Shown: one piece after another, positions 1-12,822 of the stretch
How the letters are laid out: each line of letters starts with the position of its first letter
Position numbering within the stretch: position 1 is the stretch's first letter
Assembly: GCA_017893485.1 (NCBI GenBank)
Contig: CM030361.1
Coordinates: forward strand, 311,074,437 to 311,138,436
Source: Hemerocallis citrina
Lineage: Eukaryota; Streptophyta; Magnoliopsida; Asparagales; Asphodelaceae
Direction of reading: 5' to 3'
Length of the DNA: 64,000 nt
Notes under the pieces: model-generated
The model's database searches: none
The model's input: the letters and a program-made list of their open reading frames with translations, nothing else
What the model was told of the DNA's origin: nothing
Translations under genes and position numbers: made by a program

Positions 1-3000
1 TTTTCTCGATCACTTTCATGAGATTTCGTATTTTACTGCTTTGGCCTCAGTTTGTGGGTTACAATCCACAGTTTCCAGTCATTTTTGTGAATTTTGTATT
101 TGAATGTTTTAGCCTCTTTGTAGGCTATAGAACACTGTTTTTGGCCACTTTCGGGAGATTTTTTATTTCCCTCATTTTGTGAGCTTCCAATCACTTTCAT
201 GAGATTTCGTATTTTACTGTTTTGGCCTCATTTTGTGGGTTATAGTCCACAGTTTCCAACCATTTTCGTGAAATTTTGTATTTGACTGTGTTAGCCTCAT
301 TTGTGGGATAGTCCACAGTTTTCGGCCACATTCCGGGTTTTTTTTATTTCCCTCATTTTGTGGGTTATAGTACACTGTTTCCGATCACTTTCACGAGATT
401 TCATATTTTACTATTTTGGCCTCATTTTTTGGGTTATAGTGCACAATTTCCGACCGTTTTCGTAAAATTTTGTATTTGACTATTTTAGCCTCATTTGTAG
501 GCTTATAGTCCACAGTTTTCACCCACTTTTGTGAGATTTTTAATTTTCCTTCATTTTGTGGGCTATTGTACACTGTTTTTTTTTCACTTTCTTGAGATTT
601 CGTATTTTACTGTTTTGGCCTCATTTTGTGGCTTATAGTCCTGTGTTTCCGATCGTTTTCGTGAAATTTTGTATTCGAATGTTTTAGCTTCATTTGTGGG
701 CTATAGTCCACAGTTTTCGCCCACTTTCATGAGATTTTTATTTCCCTCATTTTGTGGGCTATGGTATACTGTTTTCGATAACTTGCATGAGATTTCGAAT
801 TTTACTGTTTTGGCCTCATTTTGGGGGTTATTCCACAGTTTTCGGTCTTTTTCGTGAAATTTTGTATTTAAATGTTTTAGCCTCATTTGTGGGCTACAGT
901 CCACAGTTTTCGGTCACTTTCGGGAAATTTTTTATTTCCCTCATTTTGTGTGCTATAGTACACTGTTTTCGATCACTTTCGTGATATTTCGTATTTTACT
1001 GTTTTGGCCTCATTTTGTAGGTTATAGTCCACAGTTTCAGAACGTTTTCATGAAATTTTGTATTTAATTGTTTTAGCCCCAATTGTGGGCTATATTTAGC
1101 AGTTTTCGGCCGTTTCGTGAGATTTTTTTATTTTCCTCATTTTGTTGGCTGTAGCACATTGTTTTCGATCACTTTGAGGAAATTTCGTGTTTTACAGTTT
1201 TAGCCTCATTTTGTGGGTTATAGTCTACAGTTTAGAAAATTTTCGTGAAATTTAGTATTTGAACGGTTTAGCCTCATTTGTGGGCTATAGTTCACAGTTT
1301 TCGGCCACTTTCGTGAGATTTTTTATTTTCCTCATTTTGTGAGCTATAGTAGAATGTATTCGGTCACTTTCATGAGATTTCGTATTTTACTGTTTTAGCC
1401 TCATTTTATGGGTTATAGTCCATTGTTTTCGGTCGTTTTCATGAAATTTTGTATTTGAATGTTTTAGCCTCATTTGTGGGCTATAGTCCACAATTTTTGG
1501 CCACTTTCGTGAGATTTTTTATTTCCCTCATTTTCTGGGCTATAGCACACTGTTTTCAATCACTTTCAGGAGATTTCGTATTTTACTGTTTTGGCATCAT
1601 TTGGTGGGTTATAGCTCACAGTTTCCGACCGTTCTCGTAAAATTTTGTATTTGATGGTTTTTGCCTCAGTTGTGGACGGCCACTTTCGTGAGTTTTTTTA
1701 ATTTTCCCTCATTTTGTAGGCTATAGTACACTGTTTTGATCACTTTCATGAGATTTTGTATTTCAATGTTTTGGCCACATTTGGTGGGTTAAAGTCCACT
1801 GTTTTCGGTCATTTTCGTGAAATTTTGTATTTGGATGTTTTAGACTCATTTGTGGGCTATATAGTCCACAGTTTTTCGGCCACTTTCGTGAGATTTTTTA
1901 TTTTCCTCATTTTGTGGGCCGTACACTATTTTCGTTCGCTTTCATGAGATTTCGTATTTAACGGTTTTGGCCTCATTTTGTGGGTTACAGTCCACAGTTT
2001 CCGACCGTTTTCGTGAAATTTGTATTTGACTGTGTTAGCCTCATTTGTGGGCTATATTCCAAAGTTTTTTGGCCACATTCGTAAGATTTTTTATTTCCCT
2101 CATTTTGTGGGTTATAGTACAGTGTTTTCGATCACTTTCAGGAGATTTCGTATTTTACTGTTTTGGCCTCATTTTGTCGGTTATAGACCACAGTTTCCGA
2201 CCGTTTTCGTGAAATTTTGTATTTGACTGTTTTAGCCTCCTTTGTGGGGCTATAGTCCACAGTTTTAAGGCACTTTCATGAGATTTTTAATTTTCCCTCA
2301 TTTGGTGGGCTATGGTACACTGTTTTCAATTACATTCATGAGATTTTGAATTTTACTGTTTTGGCCTCAATTTGTGGGTTATAGTCTGCAGTTTCCGGCC
2401 GTTTTCGTGAAATTTTGTTTTTTAATGTTTTAGCCTCATTTGTGGGCTATAGTCCGCAGTTTTCGGCCACTTTTGTAGGTTTTTTTATTTCCCTCATTTT
2501 GCGTGCTATACACTGTTTTCGATCACTTTCATGAGATTTCTTATTTTACTGTTTCGACCACATTTTGTGGGTTATGTCCACAGTTTCAGGTCGTTTTCGT
2601 GAAGTTTTGTATTTGATTGTTTTAGCCTCATTTGTAGGCTATAGTCCAATGTTTTCAGCCACTTTCGTGAGATTTTTTATTTCCCTAATTTTGTGGGTTA
2701 TAGTACACTGTTTTCGATCACTTTCACGAGATTTCGTATTTTACTATTTTGGCCTCATTTTGGGGGTTAGAGTCCACAGTTTCCGAACGTTTTCTTGAAA
2801 TTTTGTATTTGAATGTTTTAGCCTCATTTGGGGGCTATAGTCCACAGTTTTTTGCCACTTTCGTAGGATTTCTTACTTCTCACATTTTGTGTACACTATT
2901 TTCGATCACTTTCACGAGATTTCAAATTTATAGTTTTTGCCTCATTTTGTGGGTTACAGTCCACAGTTTCCCACTGTTTTTGTGAAATTTTGTATTTGAC

Positions 3001-6000
3001 TGTTTTTGCCTCAATTGTGGGCTATAATCCACAGTTTTCGCACCACTTTCGTGAGATTTTTAATTTTCCCTCATTGTGTGGGCTATAGTACACTGTTTTC
3101 GATCACTTTCATGAAATTTCCTATTTTACTGTTTTGGCCTCATTCACAGTTTCTGACCGTTTTCGTGAAATTTGGTATTTTATTGTTTTAGCCTCATTTG
3201 TGGGCTATTGTCCACAGTTTTCGGCCTCTTTTGTGAGATATTTTATTTTCCTCATTTTGTGGGTTATAGTACACTGTTTTTGATCACTTTCACGAGATTT
3301 CGTATTTTACTGTTTTGGCATCATTTTTGGGTTATACTGTACAGTTTCCGATCATTTTCGTGAAATTTTGTATTTCACTATTTTAGCCTCATTTGTGGGC
3401 TATAGTCCATAGTTTTCGGTCACTTTCGTAGGATTTTTCCCCCCTCATTTTGTGGACTATAGTACACTGTTTTCGATCACTTTCACGAGATTTCGTATTT
3501 TACTGTTTTGGCCTCATTTTGTGGGTGGTAGTCCATAGTTTCCGAACGTTTTCGTGAAATTTTGTATTTGACTGTTTTAGCCTCATTTGTGGGCTATAGT
3601 CCACAGTTTTCAGCCACTTTAGTAAGATTTTAAATTTTCCCTCATTTGGTGGGCTATGGTACACTGTTTTCAATTACATTCATGCGATTTTGTATTTTAC
3701 GGTTTTGGCCTCAATTTGTGGGTTATAGTCCACAGTTTCCGGTCGTTTTCATGAAATTTTGTTTTTGAAAGTTTTAGCCTCATTTGTGGGTAAGTCCACA
3801 GTTTCCGGTCATTTTCGTGAAATTTTGTTTTTGAAAGTTTTAGCCTCATTTGTGAGCTATAGTCCACAGTTTTCGGTCACTTGCGTAGGATTTGTTATTT
3901 CCCTTATTTTGTGGGCTATATAGTACACTATTTTCGACCACTTTAATTAGATTTCGTATTTTACTATTTTGGTCTCATTTTGTGGCTTACAATCCACAGT
4001 TTCCGGTCGTTTTTGTGTAACTTTGTATTTGAAGGTTTTAGCCTTTTTTATGGGCTATAGTCCACAGTTTTCGGCCACTTTCGTGAGATTTTTTATTTCC
4101 CTCATTTTGTGAGCTATAGTGCACTGTTTTCGATCACTTTCATGAGATTTCATATTTTACTGTTTTGGCCTCATTTTGTGGTTTATAGTCCACTGTTTTC
4201 GACTGTTTACGTGAAATTTTGTATTTGACAGTGTTAGCCTCATTTGTGGGCTATAGTCCACAGTTTTCGGCCACTTTCGTGAGATTTTTTATTTTCCTCA
4301 TTTTGTGGGTTATAGTAGACTGTTTTTGATCACTTTCACAAGATTTCATATTTTACTGTTTTAACCTCATTTTTTGGGTTATATTGCACAATTTCCGTCC
4401 GTTTTCGTGAAATTTTGTATTTGACTATTTTAGCCTCATTTGTGGGCTACAGTCCACAGTTTTTTGCCACTTTCGTGGGATTTTTTATTTCTCTTATTTT
4501 ATGGGCAATAGTACACTGTTTTCGATCACTTTCACGAGATTTCTTATTGTACTGTTTTGGCCTCATTTTCTGGCTTATAGTCCACACTTTCCGACCGTTT
4601 TGGTGAAATTTTGTATTTGACTGTTTTAGCCACAATTGTGGGATATATTCCACAGTTTTCGCCCACTTTCGTGAGATTTTTAATTTTCCCTCATTTTGTG
4701 GGCTAGTATACTGTTTTCGATCATTTTCATGAGATTTCGTATTTTACTGATTTTGGCCTCATTTTGTGGGTTATAGTCTAGAGTTTCCGGTCATTTTCGT
4801 GAAATTTTGTATTTGAATATTTTAGCCTCATTTGTGGGCTATAGTCCGCAGTTTTCGGCTACTTTTCTTGAGATTTTTTATTTCCTTCATTTTGTCGGCA
4901 ATAGTACACTATTTTCGATCACTTTCATGACATTTCGTATTTTACTGTTTTGGCCTCACTTTGTGGGTTTTAGTGCACAGTTACCGGTCGTTTTAGAGAA
5001 TTTTTGTATTTGACTGTTTTGGCCCCATTAGTGGGCTATAGTCCACAGTTTTCGGTCACTTTCGTGGGATTTGTTATTTCCCTAATTTTGTGGGCTATAG
5101 TACATTGTTTTTGATCACTGTCATTTGATTTCGTATTTTACTATTTTGGTCTCATTTTGTGGGTTACAATTCACAGTTTCCGGTCGTTTTAGTGAAATTT
5201 TTTATTTCAATGTTTAAGCCTCTTTTGTGGGCTAGTCCACAGTTTTTGGCCACTTTCGTGAGATTCTTTATTTCTCTCATTTTCTGAGTTATAGTACACT
5301 GTTTTCAATCACTTTCATGAGATTTCATATTTTACTGTTTTGTCCTCATTTTGTGGGTCATAGTCCACTGTTTTCGAACGTTTACGTGAAATTTTGTATT
5401 TAACCGTGTTAGCCTCATTTGTGGGCGATAGTCCACAGTTTTCGGCCACTTTTGTGAAATTTTTTATTTCCCTCATTTTGTGGGTTATAGTACACTGTTT
5501 TCGATCACTTTCTGAAGATTTTGTATTTTACTGTTTTGCCCTCATTTTGTCGGATATAGTCCACAGTTTCCGACGTTTTCGTGAAATTTGGTATTTGACT
5601 GTTTTAGCCTCATTTGCAGGCTATAGTCCACAGTTTTCAACCACTTTCGTGACATTTTTAATTTTCCCTCATTTTGTGGGCTATAGTACACCATTTTCGA
5701 TTACTTTCATGAGATTTTGAATTTTACTGTTTTGGCCTCAATTTGTGGGTTATAGTCCACAGTTTTCGGTCCTTTTCGTGAAATTTTGTTTTTTAATTTT
5801 TAGCCTAATTTGTGGGCTATATAGTCCACAGTTTTCGGCCACTTTCGAGAGATTTTTTATTTCCCTCATTTTGTGGGCAATAGTACACTGTTTTCAGTCA
5901 CTTTCATTAATTCTGTATTTTTCTGTTTTGGCCTCATTTTGTGCGTTGTAGCCCACAATTTCAGACCGTTTTCGTAAAAAATTTTATTTGACTGTTTTAG

Positions 6001-7999
6001 CCTAAATTGTGGGCTATAATCCACATTTGTTGGCCACTTTCGTGAGTTTTTTAATTTTCCCTCATTTTGTAGGCTGTAGTACAGTATTTTTGATCACTTT
6101 CATGAGATTTTGTATTTGAATGTTTTGGCCTCATTTTGTGGGTTATAGTCGACCGTGTTTGGTCATTTTCGTGAAATTTTGTACTTGAATGTTTTAGCCT
6201 CAATTGTGGGCTATAGTCCACAGTTTCGCCCACTTTTGTGAGTTTTTCAATTTTCCCTCATTTTGTGGGCTAGTATACTGTTTTCGATCACTTTCATGAG
6301 ATTTCGTATTTTACTGTTTTGGCCTCATTTTGTGGGTTATAGTCCAGAGTTTCCGGTTGTTTTTGTGAAATTTTGTATTTGAATGTTTTAGCCACATTTG
6401 TGGGCAATAGTCCGCAGTTTTCGGCTACTTTCGTGAGATTTTTTATTTCCCTCAATTTGTCGGCTATAGTACACTGTTTTCGATCACTTTCATGACATTT
6501 CGTATTTTTCTATTTTGGTCTCACTTTGTGGGTTATAGTGCACAGTTACCGGTTGATTTTGTGAATTTTTGTATTTGAATGTTTTAGCCTCATTTGTGGG
6601 CTAGTCCACAGTTTTCGGTCACTTTCGTGGGATTTGTTATTTCCCTCATTTTGTGGGCTATCGCACACTGTTTTCAATCACTTTCATTAGATTTCGTATT
6701 TTTCTGTTTTGACCTCATTTTGAGGGTTACAATCCACAGTTTCCGGTCATTTTTGTGAAAATTTGTATTTGAATGTTTTAGCCTCTTTTGCCGGCTATAG
6801 TCCGCAGTTTTCGGCCACTTTCGTTAGATTTTTTTTCTCATTTTGTGAGCTATTGTACACTGTTTTCGATCACTTTCATGAGATTTCATATTTTACAGTT
6901 TTGGCCTCATTTTGTGGGTTATAGTCCAATGTTTCCGACCGTTTTGGTGAAATTCTATATTTGACTGTTTTAGCCTCAGTTGTGGGCTATAGTCCACAGA
7001 TTTTACCCACTTTCGTGAGATTTTTAATTTTCCCTCTTTTTGTGGGCTAGTATACTGTTTTTGATCACTTTCACGAGATTTCATATTTACTGTTTTGGCC
7101 TCATTTTGTGGGTTATAGTCCACTGTTTCCGACCGTTACGTGTAATACACTGTTTTCGATCACTTTCATTAGTTTTTGTATTTTACCGTATTGGCCTCAT
7201 TTAGTGGGTTACAATCCACAGTTTCAAGTCGTTTTCGTGAAATTTTGTATTTGAATGTTTTAACCGCTTCTGTGGGTTATTGTCCACAGTTTTCGGCCAC
7301 TTTCGTGAGATTTTTTATTTTCCTTATGTTGTGAGCTATAGTACACTATTTTCGATCACTTTCAAGAGATTTCGTATTTTACTGTTTTGGCCTCATTTTG
7401 TGGGTTATAGTCCATAGTTTCCGACCATTTTCGTGAAATTTTGTACTTGACTGTGTTAGCCTCATTTGTGGGCTATAGTCACAGTTTTCGGCCGCTTTCG
7501 TGACATTTTTCCCCCCCTCATTTTGTGGGTTATAGTAGATTGTTTTCGATCACTTTCACGATATTTCACATTTTACTGTTTTGGCCTCATTTTTTGGGTT
7601 GTAGTGCACAATTTTCGACCGTTTTCGTGAAATTTTGTATTTGACTATTTTAGCCTCATTTGTGGGCTATAGTCCACAGTTTTCGGCCACTTTCGTGAGG
7701 TTTTTTATTTCCCTCATTTTGTGGGTTATAGTAGACTGTTTTCGATCACTTTCACAAGATTTCGTATTTTACTGTTTTGGCCGCATTTTTGGGTTATAGT
7801 GCATAGTTTCCGACCGTTTTAGTGAAATTTTGTATTTGACTATTTTAGCCTCATTTGTGGGCTATAGTCCATAGTTTTTTGCCACTTTCGTGGGATTTTT
7901 TATTTCTCTTATTTTACGGGATATAATACACTGTTTTCGATCACTTTCACGAGATTTCATATTTTACTGTATTGGCCTCATTTTGTGGGGTTATAGTCC

Positions 8000-10900
8000 A
8001 CAGTTTCTGACCGTTTTGGTGAAATTTTGTATTTGACCGTTTTAGCCTCAATTGTGGGCTATTGTCCACAGTTTTCGCTCAGTTTCGTGAGATTTTCAAT
8101 TTTCCCTCATTTTGTGGGCTAGTATACAGTTTTCGATCAATTTCATGAGCTTTCGTATTTTACTGTTTTGGCCTCATTTTCTGGGTCATAGTCCAGAGTT
8201 TCCGGTTGTTTTCGTGAAATTTTGTATTTGAATGTTTTAGCCTCATTTGTGGGCTATAGTCCGCAGTTTTTGGCTACTTTTCGTGAGATTTTTTATTTCC
8301 CTCATTTCGTCGGTTATTGTACACAGTTTTCAATCACTTTCATGACATTTCGTATTTTACTGTTTTGGCCTCACTTTGTTGGTTATAGTGCACAGTTACC
8401 GATTGTTTTAGTGATTTTTTGTATCCGAATGTTTTAGCCTCATTTGTGCGCTATAGTCCACAGTTTTCGGTCACTTTTGTGGGATTTGTTATTTCCCTCA
8501 TTTTGTGGGCAATCGTACACTGTTTTCGATCACTTTCATTAGATTTCGTATTTTACTATTTTGGCCTCATTTTGGTGGTTACAATCCCAGTTTCCTGTCG
8601 TTTTTGTGAAATTTTGTATTTGACTGTTTTTGCCTCAATTGTGGGCTGTAATCCACAGTTTTCGCCCACTTTCGTGAGATTATTAATTTTCCCTCATTTT
8701 GTGGGGTATATAGTACACTATTTTCGATCCCTTTCATGAGATTTCATATTTTACTGTTTTGGCCTCATTTTGTGGGTTATAGTCCACTGTTTCCGACCGT
8801 TTACGTGAAATTTAGTATTTGACTGTGTAGCCTCATTTGTGGGCTATCGTCCACAATTTTCGACTACTTTCGTGAGATTTTTTATTTCGCTCATTTTGTG
8901 GGCTATAGTAGACAATTTTTGATCACTTTCACAAGATTTCGTATTTTACTATTTTGGCCGCATTTTTTGGGTTATAGTGCACAGCTTCCGACCGTTTTCG
9001 TGAAATTTTGTATTTGACTATTTTAGCCTCTTTTGTGGGCTATAGTCAACAGTTTTTTGCCACTTTTGTGGGATATTTTATTTCTCTTATTTTGTGGGCT
9101 TTAGTACACTGTTTTCGACCACTTTCACGAGATTTCTTAATTTGTGTTTTGGCCTCATTTTGTGGGTTATATAGTCCACAGTTTTCGACTGTTTTTGTGA
9201 AATTTTGTATTTGACTGTTTTAGCCCTTACTGTGGGCTATAGTCCACAGTTTTCGCCCACTTTCGTGAGATTATTAATTTTCCCTCATTTTGTGGGTTGT
9301 AGTAAACTGTTTTCGATCACTTTCTTGAGATTTCGTATATTATTGTTTTGGCCTCTTTTCTGGCTCACAGTCCGGAGTTTTCGGTCGTTTTCCTGAAATT
9401 TTGTATTCGAATGTTGTAGCCTCATTTGTGGGCTATAGTCCGCAGTTTTCGGCCACTTTCATGAGATTTGTTATTTCCCTCATTTTATGGGCTATAGTAC
9501 CTTGTTTTCGATCACTTTCATGAGATTTCGTATTTTACTATTTTGGCCTCATTTTGTGGGTTATTCCACAGTTTCCGGTCATTTTCGTGAAATTTTTTAT
9601 TCGAATGTTTCAGTCACATTTTTGGGCTATAGTCCACAATTTTCGGCCACTTTCGTGAGATTTTTATTTCCCTCATTTTGTGGGCTGTAGGACACTGTTT
9701 TCGATCACTTTCATGAGATTTCGTATTTTACTGTGTTGGTCTCATTTTGTGGGTTACAGTTTGCAGTTTCCGACCGTTTTCGTGAAATTTTGTATTTGAC
9801 TGTGTTAGCCTCATTTGTGGGCTATAGTCCACAGTTTTTGGTCACTTTCGTGGGATTTTTCATTTCCCTCATTTTGTGGGGTATAATACACTGTTTTCGA
9901 TCACTTTCACGGGATTACGTAATTTGTGTTTTGGCCTCATTTTGTGGATATAGCCCACAGTTTCCGACCGTTTTTGTAAAATTTTGTATTTGTCTATTTT
10001 AGCCTCAATAGTGGGCTATAGTCCACAGTTTTCGGTCACTTTCGTGGGATTTGTTATTTCCCTCATTTTGTTGGCTATAGTACATTATTTTCGATCACTT
10101 TCATTAGATTTCGTATTTTACTGTTTTGGCCTTATTTTTTGGGTTACAATCCACAGTTTCCGGTTGTTTTTGTGAAATTTTATATTTGAATGTTTTAGCC
10201 TCTTTTGTGGGCTGTAGTCCACTGTTTTCGGCCACTTTCGTGAGATTTTTTATTTCCCTCATTTGTGAGCTATAGTACACTGTTTTCGATCACTTTCATG
10301 AGATTTCATATTTTACTGTTTTGGCCTCATTTTGTTGTTTATAGTCCACTCTTTTCGACTGTTTACGTGAAATTTTGTTTTTGACTGTGTTAGCCTCATT
10401 TGTGGGCAATAGTCCACAGTTTTCGTCCACTTTCGTGAGAATTTTTATTTCCCTCATTTTGTGGGTTATAGTATACTGCTTTCGATCACTTTCACAAGAT
10501 TTCGTATTTTACTGTTTTGGCCTTATTTTTTGGGTTATAGTGTCAATTTCCGACCGTTTTCGTGAAATTTTGTATTTGGCTATTTTAGCTTCATTTGTGG
10601 GTTTTTGTCCACAGTTTTTTGCCACTTTCGTGGGATTTTTTATTTCTCTTATTTTATGGGCTATAGTACACTATTTTCGATCACTTTTACGAGATTTCGT
10701 ATTTTACTGTTTTGGCCTCATTTTGTGGGTTATAGTCCACAGTTTTCGCCCAGTTTCGTGAGATTTTCAATTTTCCCTCATTTTGTGGGCTAGTATACTA
10801 TTTCGATTACTTTCATGAGCTTTCGTATTTTACTGTTTTGGCCTCATTTTGTGGATGATAGTCCAGAGTTTCCGGTCGTTTTCGTGAAATTTTGTATTTG

Positions 10901-12130
10901 AATGTTTTAGCCTCATTTGTGGGCTATAGTCCGCAGTTTTCGGCTACTTTTCGTGAGATTTTTTATTTCCCTCATTTTGTCGGCTATAGTACACAGTATT
11001 TGATCACTTTCATGACATTTCGTATTTTACTATTTTGGCCTCACTTGGTGGGTTATAGTGCACTGTTACCGATCATTTTAGTGAATTTTTGTATTTGAAT
11101 GTTGTAGCCTCATTTGTGGGCTATAGTCCACAATTTTCGGTCACTTTCGTGGGATTTGTTATTTCCCTCATTTTGTGGGCTATCGTACACTGTTTTCGAT
11201 CACTTTCATTAGATTTCGTATTTTACTGTTTTGGCCTCATTTTGGTGGTTACAATCCACAGTTTCCGGTCGTTTTTGTGAAATTTTGTATTTGAATGTTT
11301 TTGCTTCTTTGTGGGCTATAGTCCACAGTTTTCAGCCACTTTCGTGAGATTTTTTATTTCTCTCATTTTGTGACCTATAATACACTATTTTCGATCACTT
11401 TCATGTGATTTCATATTTTGCTGTTTTGACCTCATTTTGTGGGTTATTGTTCACTGTTTCCTACAGTTTACGTGGAATTTAGTACTTGACTGTGTTATCC
11501 TCATTTGTGGGCTATCGTCCATAATTTTCGGCCACTTTCGTGAGATTTTTTATTTCGCTCATTTTGTGGGCTATAGTAGACAGTTTTCGATCACTTTCAC
11601 AAGATTTTGTATTTTACTGTTTTGGCTTCATTTTTTGGGTTATAGTGCACAGCTTCCGACCGTTTTCGTGAAATTTTGTATTTGACTATTTTAGCCTCTT
11701 TTGTGCGCTATAGTCCACAGTTTTTTGCCACTTTCGTGGGATATTTTATTTCTCTTATTTTATGGGCTATAATACACTGTTTTCGACCACTTTCACGAGA
11801 TTTCGTAATTTGTGTTTTGGCCTCATTTTGTGGGTTATATAGTCCACAGTTTTCGACCGTTTTTGTGAAATTTTGTATTTGACTGTTTTAGCCCCAATTG
11901 TGGGCTATAGTCCACAGTTTTCGCCCACTTTCGTGAGATTATTAATTTTCCCTCATTTTGTGGGCTGTAGTAAACAGTTTTCATTCACTTTCTTGAGATA
12001 TCGTATTTTACTGTTTTGGCCTCTTTTTCTGGCTCACAGTCCGGAGTTTCCGGTCGTTTTCGTGAAATTTTGTATTCGAATGTTTTCGCCTCATTTGTGG
12101 GCTATAGTCTGCAGTTTTCGGCCACTTTCC
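8000..12130 (+). repeat. Kilobase-scale duplication within block 1 (offset about 2.67 kb)
   Basis: Diagnostic variants recur about 2668-2670 bp apart. GAGCTTTCG replaces GAGATTTCG near 8147 and 10817. A shortened GTAATTTGTG form followed by a GTTATATAGTCC variant occurs near 9137 and 11805. The GTAGTAAAC variant follows both. The copies cover roughly 8.0-9.4 kb and 10.7-12.1 kb. A related third copy lies near 30.5-31.7 kb. Exact borders need an alignment. Confidence 0.75.
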
Positions 12131-12164
12131 TGAGATTTTTTATTTCCCTCATTTTGTGGGCTGT

Positions 12165-12169
12165 AGTAC
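12165..12169 (+). repeat. Target-site duplication, left copy (AGTAC)
   Basis: AGTAC lies directly left of the element, and the same five bases lie at 17989-17993 directly right of it. Joining the flanks across one copy gives an ordinary satellite C-to-A junction, so this is the pre-insertion site. Five bases is the normal duplication size for Ty3/gypsy integrases. Confidence 0.85.
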
Positions 12170-12752
12170 TATATGGCTAAAAATGGGATTAAATCGGGGC
12201 CGTTCAAATCGGACACGAATCTTAAAGCTCAGGGGTAAAATGGTAATTTCACCTACTAACGGGTCTGAAATGGGAACTGGGTCTTTATTCAAAGCCCAAT
12301 ATCCCATAAACGGATATGTCTTACTGGGTACGAGTCCCAACCCGTTACAAACCAGTTCAGAAGGATAAAGAAGAATTCAGATTCATAATTATTCCTAAGA
12401 AGTGATCTTAACCGCTTCTATCCATTCACATCGGGAAGTAGGGATATATTCATATCTTGAAACGGATCCCGAAGGCGACTATAAATACCCCCATCCACCA
12501 TCAGTATGAGGTAATCAATACTTTTCCAGTTTAAGTTCTTGCTTAATCATTCAGATTAGTGACAAGTGCGTCGGAAGGTGCGTCGCCGGGATCCATCCCG
12601 GTGTCTCGCACTTTTTGCAGGTTCGCAGCAGCGGCAAGAGACCAAGTCAACACCTTGGTGAAGGTCAACTGGTCAACAGGTTTGCCTTGTTCGTTTTCTC
12701 AAGAATCCACAAATTCTATATGTTTGCTCCCACACCAAAATCAGCAGCAACA
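12170..12752 (+). repeat. 5' LTR of the Gypsy derivative
   Basis: About 583 bp between the left AGTAC duplication and the primer-binding site. It ends in CAGCAGCAACA, so the canonical CA terminus is present. The first bases are TATATGG rather than the usual TG, probably a mutated end. A TATA box sits about 310 bp in. A perfect short hairpin (CCGGGAT-CC-ATCCCGG) lies near 12597. Apart from the final 35 or so bases I find no match in the 3' part of the element, which is abnormal for a pair of LTRs. Confidence 0.75.
12480..12487 (+). promoter_or_regulatory. TATA box of the 5' LTR promoter
   Basis: TATAAATA followed by a C-rich stretch, inside the 5' LTR. Position and context fit the U3/R promoter of a plant LTR, with transcription expected to start about 30 bp downstream, near 12515. 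Confidence 0.6.
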
Positions 12753-12755
12753 GAT

Positions 12756-12773
12756 TGGCGCCGTCTGTGGGAA
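12756..12773 (+). promoter_or_regulatory. Primer-binding site
   Basis: TGGCGCCGTCTGTGGG starts three bases after the CA end of the 5' LTR. A TGGCGCCG-type start is the usual tRNA primer site in many plant Ty3/gypsy elements of the Tat group, where minus-strand DNA synthesis begins. I do not assign the tRNA species from memory. Confidence 0.7.
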
Positions 12774-12822
12774 TTGAAAAAGCAACCCAACCTAACTTCA
12801 TCAGCGATACTAGTTTCAAGCC

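Larger units (their letters stand above)
1..12169 (+). repeat. Satellite array block 1 (196-bp trimeric unit)
   Basis: Head-to-tail tandem repeat with a period of about 195-196 bp; for example the GATCAC motif recurs near 8, 188, 383 and 578. Each unit has three subunits that start TTTCGATCAC (A, about 69 bp), TTCCGACCG (B, about 68 bp) and TTTCGGCCAC (C, about 59 bp). A and B end in GTCCACAGT and C ends in GTACACTGT. All share a TCATTTTGTGGG-type core, so they descend from one monomer of about 65 bp. Units differ mainly by point changes, many at CpG, and by small indels. The predicted 60-128 aa frames, typically beginning MYLTVLASFVGYSPQF, are the same repeat translated again and again and are not credible genes. 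The block is interrupted at 12169 by a retrotransposon. Confidence 0.97.

Noticed and set aside
391..573. Minus-strand Lys/Asn-rich frames in the satellite (here and, for example, 6893-7123 and 20041-20322)
   Set aside because: Complement of the same repeat, with no start context, no domain and frequent overlap with plus-strand frames.
1449..1640. Dozens of frames of 60-128 codons such as the one beginning MYLNVLASFVGYSPQF
   Set aside because: They are the same satellite unit translated repeatedly, with start and stop fixed by the repeat. Similarity among them reflects DNA repetition, not selection on protein.
1..12169. CRISPR-like or other phased-repeat immune array
   Set aside because: Units are contiguous with no unique spacers, and the surrounding elements are eukaryotic plant retrotransposons.
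12156..12368. Small frames across the satellite/LTR boundary (12149-12368)
   Set aside because: They span the insertion junction, so they cannot be ancestral genes, and show no domain.
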